From Hirudinaria manillensis (taxonomy: Eukaryota > Annelida > Clitellata > Hirudinida > Hirudinidae), in assembly GCA_034509925.1 (NCBI GenBank), contig CM067538.1, positions 1,837,501-1,901,500 on the forward strand: 64,000 bases of DNA. The letters run 5' to 3'. The position numbers and the translations under genes were made by a program. Numbering within the stretch: position 1 is the first letter of the stretch; every line of letters starts with the position of its first letter. Below the pieces are notes generated by a model, which saw only the letters and a list, made by a program, of their open reading frames with translations, did not search any database and was not told where the DNA came from. Of this stretch, positions 36,189 through 56,800 are shown in pieces.

Positions 36189-36236
36189 ACCTGTGATTGC
36201 TCTGTAAAGTAGATTATTTACACATATTAGCGTATT

Positions 36237-36352
36237 TAATGTAGATAAACCAAAAAAGATTAAATTAAAAACTGAAGCAAAACCTCTATATTTTTAGCAA
36301 AGCTTTTAATAAAATAATAATAATAGATTTAAAAATCTGTTTTATTGCTTAA
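36237..36352. repeat. 116-bp AT-rich direct repeat, copy R2
   Basis: Partner of 35232-35347 with a few substitutions. It ends about 22 bp before the second VCP duplication unit. It contains the short palindrome AGATTTAAAAATCT. Confidence 0.8.
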
Positions 36353-36358
36353 TTTTAA

Positions 36359-39007
<2,649 letters not shown>

Positions 39008-41525
39008 TTTACGTCGATCTAAGTACACGTCAGCAATTTTCTTGAGGCCCCAACTGCAGACAGCGTTCGCATCGATTTTTCTCGACTATAGCATAAATTC
39101 TTTGACTGAAAATTAATGACCGCATTTTGTGATTTAGATCTTCTGCCCATTATATATATATATTATATTATGTCCTTATATAAGAATTTATATATTAACT
39201 TGTATCGTTTCCCAATGCACTAATCTATCGAACATAATTACTGCGATACCCAACCGCTAAAATGTAAATCAATGCTGGAACACACGCAGAAGAAATTTAG
39301 CAATTTTTGTGAGTAAGTGTCAGTCCTCACTTGAAATGAAACGTTTACATCTTCAGAAGCAGTGGCAATGGTGGTGAGAGTGAACATTTGATGTATCAAG
39401 ATGACCTCCTAGGCAAGAATGAAGTGAAAAAGAATACTACAAGGCCTACAAATAGAATACTGCAACACGTCCTCTCCACCAAAATATATCGTAAATTTCT
39501 AAGGGTAACTGAGAGCTTTAACCAGATCATGATCCGTGATCAGTAAACAATAAGGGATATAGATGAATGGTTCAATCGGATTTTCACTGATATGACAAAA
39601 AAAACATTAATTAATTATAATAATAAAATAAAATGCAAATAACCTGATTTAATAACCCAATTTAAATGCAAACTGTCACGTCCTGATGACTCAGTAAAGG
39701 GGAAAAAGATGAAAACTGTCAAAGAACAGAAGAGACAGAAGCTTTATGGCTGTGCTCGAAGAACAACCTCAAAAACTTTGAAACATACAGTAACCACCAC
39801 CAATGTTAATGAAAAGCAGTGAAAACACTTAACTTAAGTCCTACTAGCTGATCATTAATTTCCTAAAGACTCCAACATCTAAGTGACGACATCTAGCGTC
39901 GAATTCGCAAGAATTTGTAAACTCTATGATCCAGATGACTTCAATCTTCTTCCATAGATCCTGCTTCCATAGGTCGACAAGTCCGACCTTCTTTTGAAGG
40001 AGAAATGTCCTCAAAATGATTCCATAATTTGACTTCATCATGCATAAGAAGCACAGTAACCGAAATGATGATAACTTCCGTGATGTTCATACGAGGATGA
40101 CAACTTCACTATAGTCATGGTTGTGAGATTTACATATAGATTGAGAGAGAGATGGTTCTAAAAAATATTTGATATTTTGTGGTGTGAGCCATGGGGGAAA
40201 ACGATGCAACACGGTAATAGAAACACTTTGCACCAAGGTACAGCATTAAAATATTAAAACACCAAGCAAAGTATTAGAAATTTTAATGAAATTTAATTTT
40301 AACGAATAAAATAAGCCATGAAATTGCAATAAATGCACTGAAAGTCAGAACCACTTGTGAGTGGCATGCATACACACGAATAAAACTGTAACAGATTCGT
40401 GCAAAATAATAACGATGATGATGATGATATTCAAAACAGATACTCGTTATCATGATCTGAGCAAGACGATCGTTACAATCGTCGGAAATTGTTTGCTGAT
40501 AACAATTAAAATGATAACAACTGTCATGGCGGAAAGCTTATCCACGTGATAAAAGAGTTTTCCACACCAGAGATTCAATGTCAGACTGAGCGTCATGCAA
40601 AGGTGCACTGTTGAGAAATTCACACGAAGCATCTACATTGATTTCATGACATTCATGTTCCTATATGGCATTTACATTCACATTCAAGTTCACATTTAAA
40701 GCCCGACAATTGAGAATGCGAATTTACACTGGTTTTTAACGAGTCCGAAAGTTTCAGTTTCACTTTCCCGTCACTAGAAATAAAGAAAAGAAAACAAAAC
40801 AAAGCAGATTGGCAGCTCAAAAATCATGACAAAAAGAAAGAAGATAAATTATGGCTGTGCAGATAAATGGGTCGAAGTTGGAATAAATTTTACATCACCA
40901 GTTACGTTGTCAGTTAAGAATATACAATATACAAAGAATACGAGACACAAAGAATACAAGACGCAAAGACGGTGTTCGAAGAATCATCGTGCGGGTGCAA
41001 AGCTCGGTACACGGAGAATATGTCACTCGTCGGTCACTCGGAAAGCAGACTAGAAAGGTTTGGTGCAAAGAGTTTTGTACGAAACAATCGTCAAAACAAC
41101 CAATGATTGTTCTGAAACATACTGATGAGATTTGAAATTGTGGACTTTGTGAGCCTTACATATACGAATAAACATGAGAAAAATAAATAAAATTAATAAT
41201 AATAACAATAATAATTTTTAATTACCTAAATTAAATTGAGTAAATAAAACTTTACAAAGTAATTGTCGATAACGAGAGCTTCGTCGACTATGCTTTGGCC
41301 ATTACTTTAAAACTGACGTTCTCTCAATCAACGCACGATCAGAGCTACAATTCGATAGCAAACTCCAAGTAACGATCATACAGAAATTACTGAAACCACA
41401 CACACACACCAAGAGAAAAAAATAGTTAGGTAATGTTGTCGTTAATACAACGCATGATCACATGTTAACAAAATACACCTCGTAATATTACCGTAATACC
41501 GTGGCAACGATAAAAGAACGAATCT
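39008..41525. other. intergenic, no gene seen (2.5 kb)
   Basis: Frames of 60-75 codons on both strands lack motifs. A short TA run lies near 39150-39170, and a GATGATGATGAT tract near 40413. The last 200 bp carry the 3' UTR of the minus-strand gene that follows. Confidence 0.5.
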
Positions 41526-42874
41526 TCACATCTGATCTTCCATCGTTTCTTCCGGAATATTCTTCGGCTTCAGAAATTCGCACCTGCTCTTGGATCCGCC
41601 ATTGTCGTCGCTCTCCTCTTCGTTCTCGGCATTGGCCGCCAGCAAAGACAGGAGGGACTGTCTGTCGTCTGCAGTGCCCATGCTCGGGGCTAGGGAAGAT
41701 CCGGAACTGATCGGCTCGAGTCTACTAGGAACCACGTCCGTGTAGAGATTTTCATCGTTCCAAGTCTTCCTCGAAGATTTCTTTGACTTCGAAGAAGCGG
41801 CTCCGCTTTCGGACTCGTTAGACGAGGTGTGGTTGAGACTATCCGAAGAATCGGACTTGTGCCCGTCCTCCTTCGAAGGGGAGGAGAGGTTCGTGGCAGA
41901 CACGAACTTAGGGCAGGGGGGCTGGAGAAGGGACGCGAGGCCGGAATCTGCGACTTCCTTTCTGGAAGACAACAATAGGCTCGTCCTCGAAAGATTTATT
42001 GAGTGCCTGCTCCCGCTAAAAATAGGTTTTCCAGTTAGAAACTCAGACGATTGATCTCTGGACTGGCTGGCCACTGATCCACAGAATCTCTTCGAAGCAC
42101 GAGGGCTTTGGCACGGGGAAACCGGCAGCGACTGCACGTCCCTCCATCTTTCCGGCAATTCCTTCGGACAACAAACGCTAGAGTTCCCGCTCTCGACCAG
42201 CTCCCCTTCCTGTCCGCTGTCGTGATAACTCTGAGGCCTTCTCTTCATAGGTACCAAGGTGGAGTATCTCCTCTTTCCGGCAAGTCTATTGGAAGGAGAA
42301 ACCACAGACTCATAAAGCGACCTCTTCATGACTTGAGACGAGATGAACCTCGACTTTGCATCTTCTCTCATTGACATCAATTTCATAGGATCCAAGATAT
42401 TAAATGCCAGTCCTGTCAAATGGTTCACGTGTGTAATTTTAATGCAATAGTATTGATGCAGGAATCGGTAGCATGTTGCAGTTACAGCAACAACATTATT
42501 ATCATTAAGTGTCATGGGTGATATCTATCTTGTACTTCTGGTTTTATTTTAAATGATTTTAGGTTAAGACGTTTTGTCACGTCCTGTTATATTATTACAA
42601 TACGTGAAGCACTCAAAAGATTAACTAAATAAAATACAAAACAAATTATAACGCAATTTACTTTCAAATGCCAAAAAATTAATAATAGAAGAAATTATGA
42701 GCACTCTTTCATATAATTTTGTAAATGACTTTTTATTTGTGAAATACCAGTCATTGATCCTGCTAGATTCAGATTAGAACCAGTGAGTTGTTCCTTAGAA
42801 GAAACCATTGATTTTCTAATATCTGAAGAGTTTTGGAGAGATTTTCCAAATAGACTTTGGATTTGGCCAAACAT
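41526..42874 (-). CDS. unrecognised Ser-rich protein, two coding exons
   Basis: I do not recognise this family. My model joins 42874-42748 to 42412-41526 (GT-AG, phase 1) for 337 residues. Exon 1 reads MFGQIQSLFGKSLQNS and ends in LAGSMTG; exon 2 continues LAFNILDPMKLMSMREDAKS, a region that looks conserved in style. The rest is Ser-rich and probably disordered, with several Ser-Pro sites (VVSPSNR, LPVSPCQSPR), basic patches (KSKKSSRK) and an acidic stretch (ENEEESDD). There is no membrane segment or catalytic motif. It could be a phosphorylated nuclear or adaptor protein, but that is guesswork. It is arranged head to head with SURF4, 688 bp between start codons. An in-frame extension to 42515 exists but runs through the intron. 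Confidence 0.65.
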
Positions 42875-43562
42875 ATCTACCTGTAGCAGAAGTAAATATG
42901 CATATTAAAACAAATTTACAACGCATCACGGCATCAGTCAAAAGAAAAAATTACTTTGTGGTGATCTTCTAATTCGAAAATAATTATCCTTTCCTAAGCA
43001 AATTTAAAGTCATTCGTGTTGAAATACGGGCACTTCCGACTCATGTCGTTCCATAACATCTCTACGGATAAAGTCTTAGGATGGATTCAGATCTAGATTT
43101 AATCGTATAAAAACGTTCGTCCTGGGCAATGGAAAACGTACCCCGGCCCCCACTTTTCAACAATATGCCGAATGCGAAATTAAAAACACTCTCTCGCAGA
43201 CTTGGGTAGTTTGAAAAAATAATTTTAAATAATCTTACCTTTAAATCATATTTTTGACAATGTCATGCAATTGCGGTCTGCTTGTGACTTAAATACTTTA
43301 AAATCTATCGCAAGCTAAACGATTAAATTATATTTGCTATTGTATTTGAATTTTATTTACATCGTACACATGTAATTTCAAATTTAAATCTTAGATTTCC
43401 TTTTTGCTTCAATTGAACACGTCAGAGGCCAGAAGACAGCGATCTTACTTGCGGCTCAAAAGTTTCGTGACGTGCGGCGTGTATCCGTTCTTGTCAGAGT
43501 TTATATGAAACGCTGAGGGAAGGTTATTTGTTTGATGTTCTAGTACTTCTTAGAAACAAAAT
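42875..43562. promoter_or_regulatory. shared upstream region between the unknown gene (-) and SURF4 (+)
   Basis: The two start codons face away from each other across 688 bp, so this region should hold both promoters. A GC-richer patch with TGACGTGCGG (CRE-like) lies near 43470. On the minus strand, GT-rich donors near 43250 and 43450 could end a non-coding first exon joined to the AG just before 42880. Confidence 0.45.
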
Positions 43563-47993
<4,431 letters not shown>

Positions 47994-50122
47994 AGGAATA
48001 AAGACAAAAAAAAGAAAAAAAAGGCATTCACTTGCAGTCGTTCGATGATCGTTTTCAAAGCGAACCTCTCTTTTGTACAGCTCGTACGAAGGCTCTCTCT
48101 CTCGTGTTCCTGCCAAAGCATCGTCTCTCCTCTCCTCTTCCTCTTCCTCCTTCTTTATGTTTGTCGAATTGTGAAAGAATGAGCTGGAAGAACTTTCATG
48201 TCTCTCCCTCTCTCTTGTTGTTGTTCTTGTTGTTGTTGTTGTTGTTTTTTGTGTTGTCGTTGTTTTTGTGTTGTCGTCATTTGTGTCGTTGCAAAAGACG
48301 TTGCGTTCATTTTGTGGCTGCAGGTTTGAAAGCATTTGTTCCCTCTACATGTGGTTGTTTTAACATGAATTGATTCAGTTTAACTTTTGACCTCTAAGTC
48401 GGATCGAAAACAAGTTCATTGAGCAAATAAACAGGGCCAGAAGAAGGGTCATTGTAGTTAGCAATAAGATCTTCCTGCAAATGATCTTCATGTGGTGGTC
48501 ATATTTTTTTTTCTCTGCTCAGTGTGACATTGCATTAATTTGCATTGCAATTTTCCCTGAGTTAAATTGATTTACTGATCGATCAGCAACTGGGAAGATG
48601 GGATTCAATCAAATCGCTTTGGATTTTCTTTTTTTCTATTATTTACCTCCTCTTTTGATAAGCTTAAGTAAAATAGCTGACCTTGTGGAGTGATATTAGG
48701 CGAATCTTGTGTTTGCCCCGGTTCCATCCGACCGTCCCTTGAACATCACTAGAACAAACCTCAGCCACCTCGTGACTTCCCACCAGCCACACATTTTTTT
48801 AAAAAATGTTTTTTGTTCGATTTGTTTCATCCGAGATGTTTGTTTGAATTGCCCCTTTGTTGTCACTGAGTGGGGACTTTTGAGGGGTTTGTTGCTTTGT
48901 ATCCTACAACAATGTGTTTCTGTGTGTAATTCAATGCTGAATTTACAGGCAGAGAAGTCTCAAGTAGTTTGTTTTCTGAAAGTCACCTAATAATATTAGG
49001 TGGGTGGGTTGGTGATCTGCTGTTGTTGAAAAGAAGTGATTTAGAGATAACGAAATAATTTCATCTAAAATAATACTGCCTTTTCTGGCAATAGGTGCAT
49101 CTGAAGATATGTACAGTGGTAAGCCCTTTGTTTAGGTATTGGCTGATGAAAGAAAGTCAAAGGAATGGACACTTTGCTTGTCTTGGATTGTATTGTGTCT
49201 ATTCCCTCAGAGCCAAATGCAGTTTAACCAGTTAGGGTTAAGACAGCCGGTTTGGAGTTGTTAAGTCAGATTGGTCACTTGTGAATAGCCCTCACCTTTG
49301 AATCCCAAATATGGCGTGGGGAGCTGACGGTGCTACGTTCCTGGCCTGCTCTCCTGCTCGTTCTTTCACAATTCGACGAACATAAAGGGAGACGATGCTT
49401 TAGCTGGAACACGAGAGCCTTCGTATACTGATGTCTAATAAATATCTACAAGGTGGTTAGGAGGCTGTGGTTCACTCAGGAATAACTTGAGATGTATTAA
49501 CTAGTTAAGTATTAACGAGAAGAGCATTGTTCTAGCGGGACGGGGCTGTGGACATTATCCGAGGCAAAACATATCCAGTTTTGGGGAACACGTGCTTGCA
49601 AATGAATGGCTGTCTAGTTATGGCGCTTGCCTGCCGGATTTCTCAAGAAAAACATTCGCACCGATTTTGGTGTTTGGTTCTTTATTACAGACAACAAAAA
49701 TTTAAAGGAAATTGTCAAAGCATTGCTGAATTAATAAATTTGCTGGTAAAATCAATTATTCGGACCAAAAGATGTCCAGGTTGTAACCTTTGCGAGCGAT
49801 GGATTGTGCCATTCATCTTCCTCTGTTATACTAAACAAGTATAAAATAACACACTTTAATGACACTTGGTTAGAGATTGCTTATTTGCCTTTTTAAGAGA
49901 TTCTATCAAGTCATTTAAAAATGCAAAACTGGTTAACTTTGTGCGATTTTGTTAAGTAGAAAGTCTGAATATGCGCCACAACCTAAGCAATAGAATATAA
50001 CCAGATCCAAAATAAAATTCATTGACTTATTAAGGGGGTTATAGGGTTAGGCGAATACCCTAGGAGAATTTATATTCTCTTTTGGTAAGCTTTGCTGGCA
50101 CGATAACTTAAGCATCACGGCC
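47994..50122. other. SURF4 3' UTR and intergenic, no further gene seen
   Basis: After the stop at 47993 come a pyrimidine-rich tract with TCTC and TTGTTG repeats (48100-48290) and a candidate poly(A) signal AATAAA at about 48426. The rest to 50122 shows frames without motifs. Confidence 0.5.
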
Positions 50123-52837
50123 TTATAGGTCATTATATCCACTACAACTCACACAATGAACGACCTTCTTCTTGCGGAAGCGAACTCTGCTGCTGGCTTT
50201 CCCGCCTTTTCCTCTGCCAGGCCTGCACCGGCGTCTTTGGTACTGCCTCTTGGGCGGACTTCTGCTCCTGTGAGTGATCGGTTCTCCAAGAGATCCTGAT
50301 CTTTCCTGGTGGTTCGAGTTGACGTTCGTGTTACTGCCCGAGGTGTACGAGGACCCCTCTTGCCCATTCCTTTGGTAGTTCTTCTTTAGCGACCGCTTTC
50401 CACGTCCGTTCAGGTCTGATGTTTTCCCGATGGTCGTAAATTCAGAATGTTCGCCCTCTTCGCGAGTGTTTCTCTTCATTTCAAAAGCCTCTCTCTCCAT
50501 GGCTTTTCGAGACTTGCCCTTTGAAAGTTTTGAGTTTCTGCTGTTGGCTCTTCCCTTCTTGCCGGGAGGAACTCTTTTCATACTGCTTATGTTGGTATCG
50601 CTTGCCGTCGGGATTGTCATGAATCCAGAGGAGGGGTCTCTCTCGGTGTCCCCTTCATTCTTCTTGTCATTTCTCGGTTTCAACTCGAGAGGGCTTTTCA
50701 TCATATTTGAATCTGAATTGTTAACGTTCTTGCTCTTTCCGACTGTCCTCAGATTGTACCTGAAATATTTTTCAAAGCTAAATTTTTTAAATGCCATGAA
50801 AATTGGGCTGAACCAGAATATTTTGTCTCATTAAAACTTTACTGATTGACACTTGTATGCTAGTTGCGGTACTCAGCATTAGGACATTTCTAATTTATAT
50901 ATTATTTATTAAAATAATTAAAATAGCTCGTGACAAATCAATAACTTTGATTTCTTTGATCTGCTTTTGGCTCTGGACTTCTGGATTTTCCTGGAAGATG
51001 CCGAGCTTCGACTCTTTTTCGCTCTAAGACCAGACCTTGACCTTGATCTCAAGGAACTGGCTCTCGATTTCTTGGACGAGGCGTGTAGCTTTTTGCGAGA
51101 CGGTGCGCGTCTGGCGCTTCTACGTTTCGAATGATTCGGTTTATTCGTGGTCTTCTCTTGGACGACCATGCCGTAGTTGGATGGGAGATTGAGCGGCTCG
51201 AGATTGCTTTTGTTGGGTATCATGAATTTGGCGTGAACCAGGCTCTTCATTCTCAGACCTTTGGTGTCTTTCACCTTGGAATATTTTTCAAGGAGCAATT
51301 TCTTGGCTTTGGCAGACTTTCCTGCGGACTTCGAGAACTTTTTACGGCTGGACGCTTTCGGTTTTCGAGACAACTTGGTTCTTGCATGACCCATCGCGGC
51401 TTTGTTTTTAGGTTTGTTGCTGTTGTTGTTATTGTTGGAGGATTCGTTCATACTGCAGCAGCTGTTATTACTTCCGAGGGCCTTAATCGATGCATCATCT
51501 GCTTCCTTGTCTGAATTCTGCTTTTTCGCAAAGAAAAGCCTCCGGAAAAAATGGTCATCATTGTTGTTATTGTTGTTGTTGTTATTGTTGTTAAGGTTTT
51601 CGTTTCCATTTCCGAAAACAGAGACATCGTTCTGGGCGTCAAAGACTGTGCTGGGTTTACAGAACCGTCTCGATCTGCTCCTCGATGGCTGACCTCGCCT
51701 GGTCGGGTCCTTGCCTCTGCTTCTGCTGCACCTCTGCTTGTTGGCCATTGAAGAGCAATATCTCCTCGATCCGTCCAACATGGTCCTCGAAAGTCTGAGT
51801 CTGGCCTGGGCCTTCTTCAGGCACTTGTTACAGTTCGAATTGGCGTTCGCCGAGCGCCTGCGCCTACGCCTCATTCTCCTTCTCCTCGATCTGACCCTCT
51901 TCTTGCAGGTCTTCTTCCTGTTCTTGTTGTTGTTGTTGCTGTTGTTGTTCGAGTTGCAGTTGTAGTTGTGAAGCTTGCCCCGTTGCTGCAGCATCTCCCT
52001 GGGGTGATACTCTTCTGCCAGACTGTACAAGACATCGTCGTCGTCATCTTCGCGATCATCGATTCCGCCTGGAAAACTCTTACTGTAGCTTCTTTTTCTC
52101 TGGCACTTGGCACCGTCGTCCATCTTCTTCTGAGCTTTCTTGGTACATTTCCGAGCGCTTTTCGGGACCTTCTTGACTTGTCTCTGACCGCGAGACTTTT
52201 TCAGTTTGGAGGTGTCTGCAGCTTTTGCGCGCGCTTTTCTGACCGGGACGGTTTCGCTATCGTCAACATCCATTTCTTCGTTGTTGGAGTTTTCTTCCTC
52301 GTGCGGTGGTGACGAACTTTTAGAGCAGGTGGCCGCCATTGCTGTTGCGCTGGAAGATCCGGCTGCATTGTTGACATTCAACTGTCCTCTTCCCTCGTCT
52401 TCTCTCTCTTCGTCGTTTCCATTCTGAGGATTCTTCTTGCTCAAACGCGCCCATTCTGGGATACCAAGAGAACCTCCTTCGAAATTCTCTGCAATGTCTA
52501 AAAGCTCTCTATTCCCTCCAACTTTGCACAGCGGCTTGAACTGATGATTAGGGTGGTAGCGATAACATCCCATGGTAGGAGCAGATATGACATCGGTTGC
52601 AGCCGTAATATCTGCCAAGTTATTTGGGCCGACGAACGGTGCGAAGCTGTCGCAGACTTCATCCGGTGAGGACATATTGTTTTGGTTTGAGTTGTTCTGG
52701 GTTGCATTTTCGCAGATATTTTCGCAGCAAAGTTCATCTTCCTCTTTAGTCTCGCAGTCTTGATCTTCATCGGTGAAATTCTCGCACGAATCTTCTAAGA
52801 TGATAGCTGGTATACAATCATCACTTTCGGGTTCCAT
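50123..52837 (-). CDS. very basic Ser/Arg/Lys/Asn-rich protein of unknown function
   Basis: Two adjacent minus-strand frames, 52837-50918 (639 residues alone) and 50797-50123 (224 residues alone), can be joined by a GT-AG intron with matching phase: 52837-50946 to 50759-50123, for 842 residues, which I favour. The N-terminus is acidic and Cys-rich, with a defined segment APTMGCYRYHPNHQFKP and GIPEWARLSKK. The middle has long Asn runs, NKCLKKAQARLRLSRTMLDG, and Arg runs. The C-terminus is dense in Ser-Arg/Ser-Lys dipeptides (SLRSRSRSGLRAKKSRSS), like chromatin-binding or sperm basic proteins, and ends HCVSCSGYNDL. No enzymatic motif is seen. A DNA- or RNA-compacting role is only a composition-based guess. 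The alternative is two tandem genes. Confidence 0.6.
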
Positions 52838-53874
52838 TTGATATTCTTCAGGTTGTGTTCAATGACAGCGATATATTTCTTAGAATGTGGACATCTAGTG
52901 GAGAAACGTATTAAAGCTATCGTGTTCGAGCTGAAAACTCTTAACACTAAGATATGTTTTATCAAATGACGTGATCTATTACGTACAGAGATTACGTCAA
53001 ATGCAATCCAAAGATCGCTCTTACGGGATGACCTGTTAATCGCTTTTTTTTTTTGCAAGATATATGAGTACCACTTTCAGTTCAATTTAAATTAAAACAA
53101 AACAATCGATATTCCTTAAAATAATTACTAAATTCTTAATTAATCCCGAATAAATGGCAGAAAGCAAGCATAAAGTATTACAAAACATTAAATTGTGAAA
53201 CACAATTTCGTAAGTTTATAAATTCTCTACTAAAATATCATGTCACATTTATTTACAAGACATCGGAAATCAGGAAATGTAACAGAAAATAATAATAACT
53301 GAAGAAATATTTCACTTTTACTGTGATCGCATATTTAACATGAAACTTTTACAGAGAACAACTGGTGATTGAGGTGGAAATCGTGTCACACCTGTGGAAT
53401 GTCATTATTTTTTTAAAAGAAATATTAGACGTCGCCGATCTAACAATTACAAAATAATTATAATTAATAATTATAAAATGTTTTTGTTGTTACCATGGTT
53501 TTCAAGTTTTATTTAACATTTCTATATTTTGTTGTCGCTGGAATCTCTCGGAACATTCGCGGTCGGTTTACTTGCGCTTGCCTTACTTTTAAACCTTAGG
53601 TTGTTTATTAGTTTGAAGTAGCCGTACAAAGTAAGCTATTTTAATGTACCTGCTATATTTTTATATATTTTTTTCAGTAATTTGTTAGCTTCTTCCGAGC
53701 GATAATAAACTTATCATCTGTTACAGACGTCTTTATAAATTTGCAGACAATTTGGACAGGTTGTAATGCTACATTAGCGGCTTTTATCTGTTTTCATAAA
53801 AATTTGATATTTCTTAGCACAAAATTCTATTAGCTACTACTTAGCTAATAAAAACACCCGAATATTTCTTATAG
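52838..53874. other. intergenic between divergent genes
   Basis: Lies between the start of the basic-protein gene (-) and SPAG1 (+), so it probably holds both promoters and any SPAG1 5' UTR exon. No specific motif is called. Confidence 0.5.
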
Positions 53875-56800
53875 ATGGATCTTTATCAGCACCAATTGAC
53901 CAAATATGATATACCCTTGAATCATCTGGATTATGAATACATTAGAAAGTGCAACAACGCCTCAGAAATTGAGAAAATCCTAAAAATTCTTCGGTATTGA
54001 TTCTGTTCATTGCCTTCATTTGCATTTAGCCTCAAGGCAACTCCAATTTGTTTTAAGTTAATTATTCAGCCATTTTGATTTGCATTTTTAAAAGCTAAAG
54101 GCTGCATTGTTAAGAAGCAAGTTGCAGCAAGCTTTATTATAATTTATCGAGTAAGAGTTTGTAAGTTACAGCTGCTTGTAAGACAAGTGGGCATATTTTT
54201 TTACATGCATATGCATTTATTGCATTTTTGGATTCCATAAAATTTTAAAATAGTGCATCAAATGGCATTGCTAGGAACTATTGTATTGCATTCAGGCACC
54301 TCTTTTTTTTTAAATTACTACTTTTAATTTTAATTCTCTCAGCTCCCAACATGAGGGCCATTATCCAGACCTTGAGAAGTTGGCTGAGGAAAAACTCTCA
54401 GACTTGAAGCCAAAAAGGTTTGGATTTCTTTATGCTGGATTTTTCTTAATGAATCATTTAGAATTTTTACGGTGTTGAATTTACTGGATTCCCACATCGA
54501 AACAAGATTGAATTGACAAGAATTTTTATTCAAATATTTTGTTTCTGAGCCATTTTAAGATCATTAAAATAAGAGGGGACTTTCATTTTAACTTGTTATT
54601 TCAATTGTACCGAATTAATAACATCGCCAGCAGCATCACATCTTATTATTAAGAGTTAAGTAATTGTTACAAGTTATCGTTAAGTAATCTCGTGCAGATT
54701 ATGTTGTTCTTTGACTTTTGGATTTGGACTTTGGTTTTCAAATAAATTAACGAAAATTCCAAGTACAAATTCAAAAAATTAATTATAATTATATTTATAA
54801 TTGTGATTATTATTTAATTATATTAATTATAATTATAATGATTATATTATATTTAATTATATTAATTATATTTTGCATCACCTCATTCTTCACCACAGCC
54901 ATATATAGCCATCATCATTGTCACTAATTACCATAGAGCATGGATATGAACATTGAGATATTGCAATCTGTGATTCTTTTCTTTTATTATCCCTTGAATT
55001 TCTCTGAAATTACTTTTCCTTCAGCAAGATGCTGTGGAAGGAGAGTCGACTGTTGACTTCCAAAGACTTGAACGAGGAGGAAAGGATGCTCATGGATGCC
55101 CAGATCAAGGTTTCTTCATTTGTTGTTCGCACCAAACGAACTTCGCGTGAATTTAGACTTGAATTCTTGTACTTACCTCAACCATCGTCTTTGTCTTTGT
55201 TTGCATTGTATTTGCATTAATATTAATACTAGAATTATTATTAATTAATTATAATATTAATACATTAAGAATTTTTATTCTCTCGACTTAGACTTGTCTC
55301 GACATTGTCTTTATTTGCGTTAATATTAATACTTAACCATTAACCGATGGATTTAATATGTTATCATATTTTGTGATGTTTAATATTTTGGGCAAGCAAA
55401 ATGGCCTAAAAATATTATTGATTTGTAACTATTTTGTTTATTTATCTTCAGTAATCTTTTTTGTAGCTGGTATGTGGTCGTCTGCCAAGATATTCTGAGT
55501 GCATTTCAATTGATATCTGATGATGTTGTTGTTGCTTTAATTCTCAAGATTTATTTATAGAACATTAGGCTATCCATTCATTCATTTGTTTGGTCAGAAG
55601 TGGATTGAAAGATCATATATCATTATCATCATCAAAACCATCATCACCACCACCATCTTCATCATTATCATCATCACCATCTTCATTATTATTATCATCA
55701 CCATCTTCATTATTATCATCATCACCATCTTCATCATCACCACCATCATCACCCTAACACACTAGTATTATCACATAACACTGTAAAATGTTTGTATTGC
55801 ACTACAAACCTGCAAGTTCAAGTAAAGTCTCTTTACCATTGAATTTCTTGATTCTTTATTTTCTTTTATTTAATGTAATTTGTAATGAATTTTATGAATG
55901 TAATGAATGACTCTGGAGATTGAGAGTCCATACGAGTCGTGATTGTTAACTGATCAAAAGTAGGAGTGGGAGGAGAACATGAAGAGTGCAGACGAGGACT
56001 TGAACTCCAGGACTTCGGACATCCACTTCGAGAACCTCCCACCAGTTAGGGGCATTTCAAGCACTGTTAGAAATGAGGTCTGATGATGATGATGATGATT
56101 ATTATTATTTTTGTTTTTAAAGAAATTGGTGATATATTGTTATTATTATTATATGATAATAATATCATAGTTATTTCTTCAGCAGTATCTTGTCTCAGCT
56201 GTGTTCAAAGATGCATACCTGTCATCACTTTAACCATCATCATCATCATCATCATCATAAACTCATTCTCTGAACCAGTCATTGCATGTCTCCATAGTCC
56301 AATTCTGATTTAATCATCATCATCATCACCTTCAAATGATTGATCCATAAACTCAGTGTGTCAAAAGATAGATAGATGCAGGCCATAATTAATTATCATC
56401 ATAATTAAATATTAATAATTAATTAAAATAAATTAATTAGTTGTCAGTTGATATTAAATAAGGACTCGTACCTTAACGTGCAGGTCAAGAAATCTGATGT
56501 CCCCTCTGAAAAGGTCAACAAGCGTTTGAAACCCCGAGGTTACGAGGAATGGGACAAGTTAGTACATTTTTGGGGGCTTTTAAGGAGAATTTCAACAATT
56601 ATGTTGCATTATTAAGTATAATTTACATAGCATTTATATAATAAATATATAATATTCACTAGATAAATTCAATAATAAAATATAACATTTGTTATAAAAT
56701 TTTCATATGGCTCATAGTTAACTGCAATCCTTAAGTGAGAAAAAAGAAGAAGTTTGTGATTTTATGTGGCATTCTTTCTGAACATTTAAGACCGCAAGAG

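Noticed and set aside
41095..41130. Minimal hammerhead-like CTGATGA...GAAA near 41122
   Set aside because: Only five bases separate the two core strands, so stem II cannot form.
49548..49844. 98-codon plus-strand frame with several Cys residues
   Set aside because: No family resemblance and no splice or conservation support; Cys spacing does not match a known zinc-binding motif.
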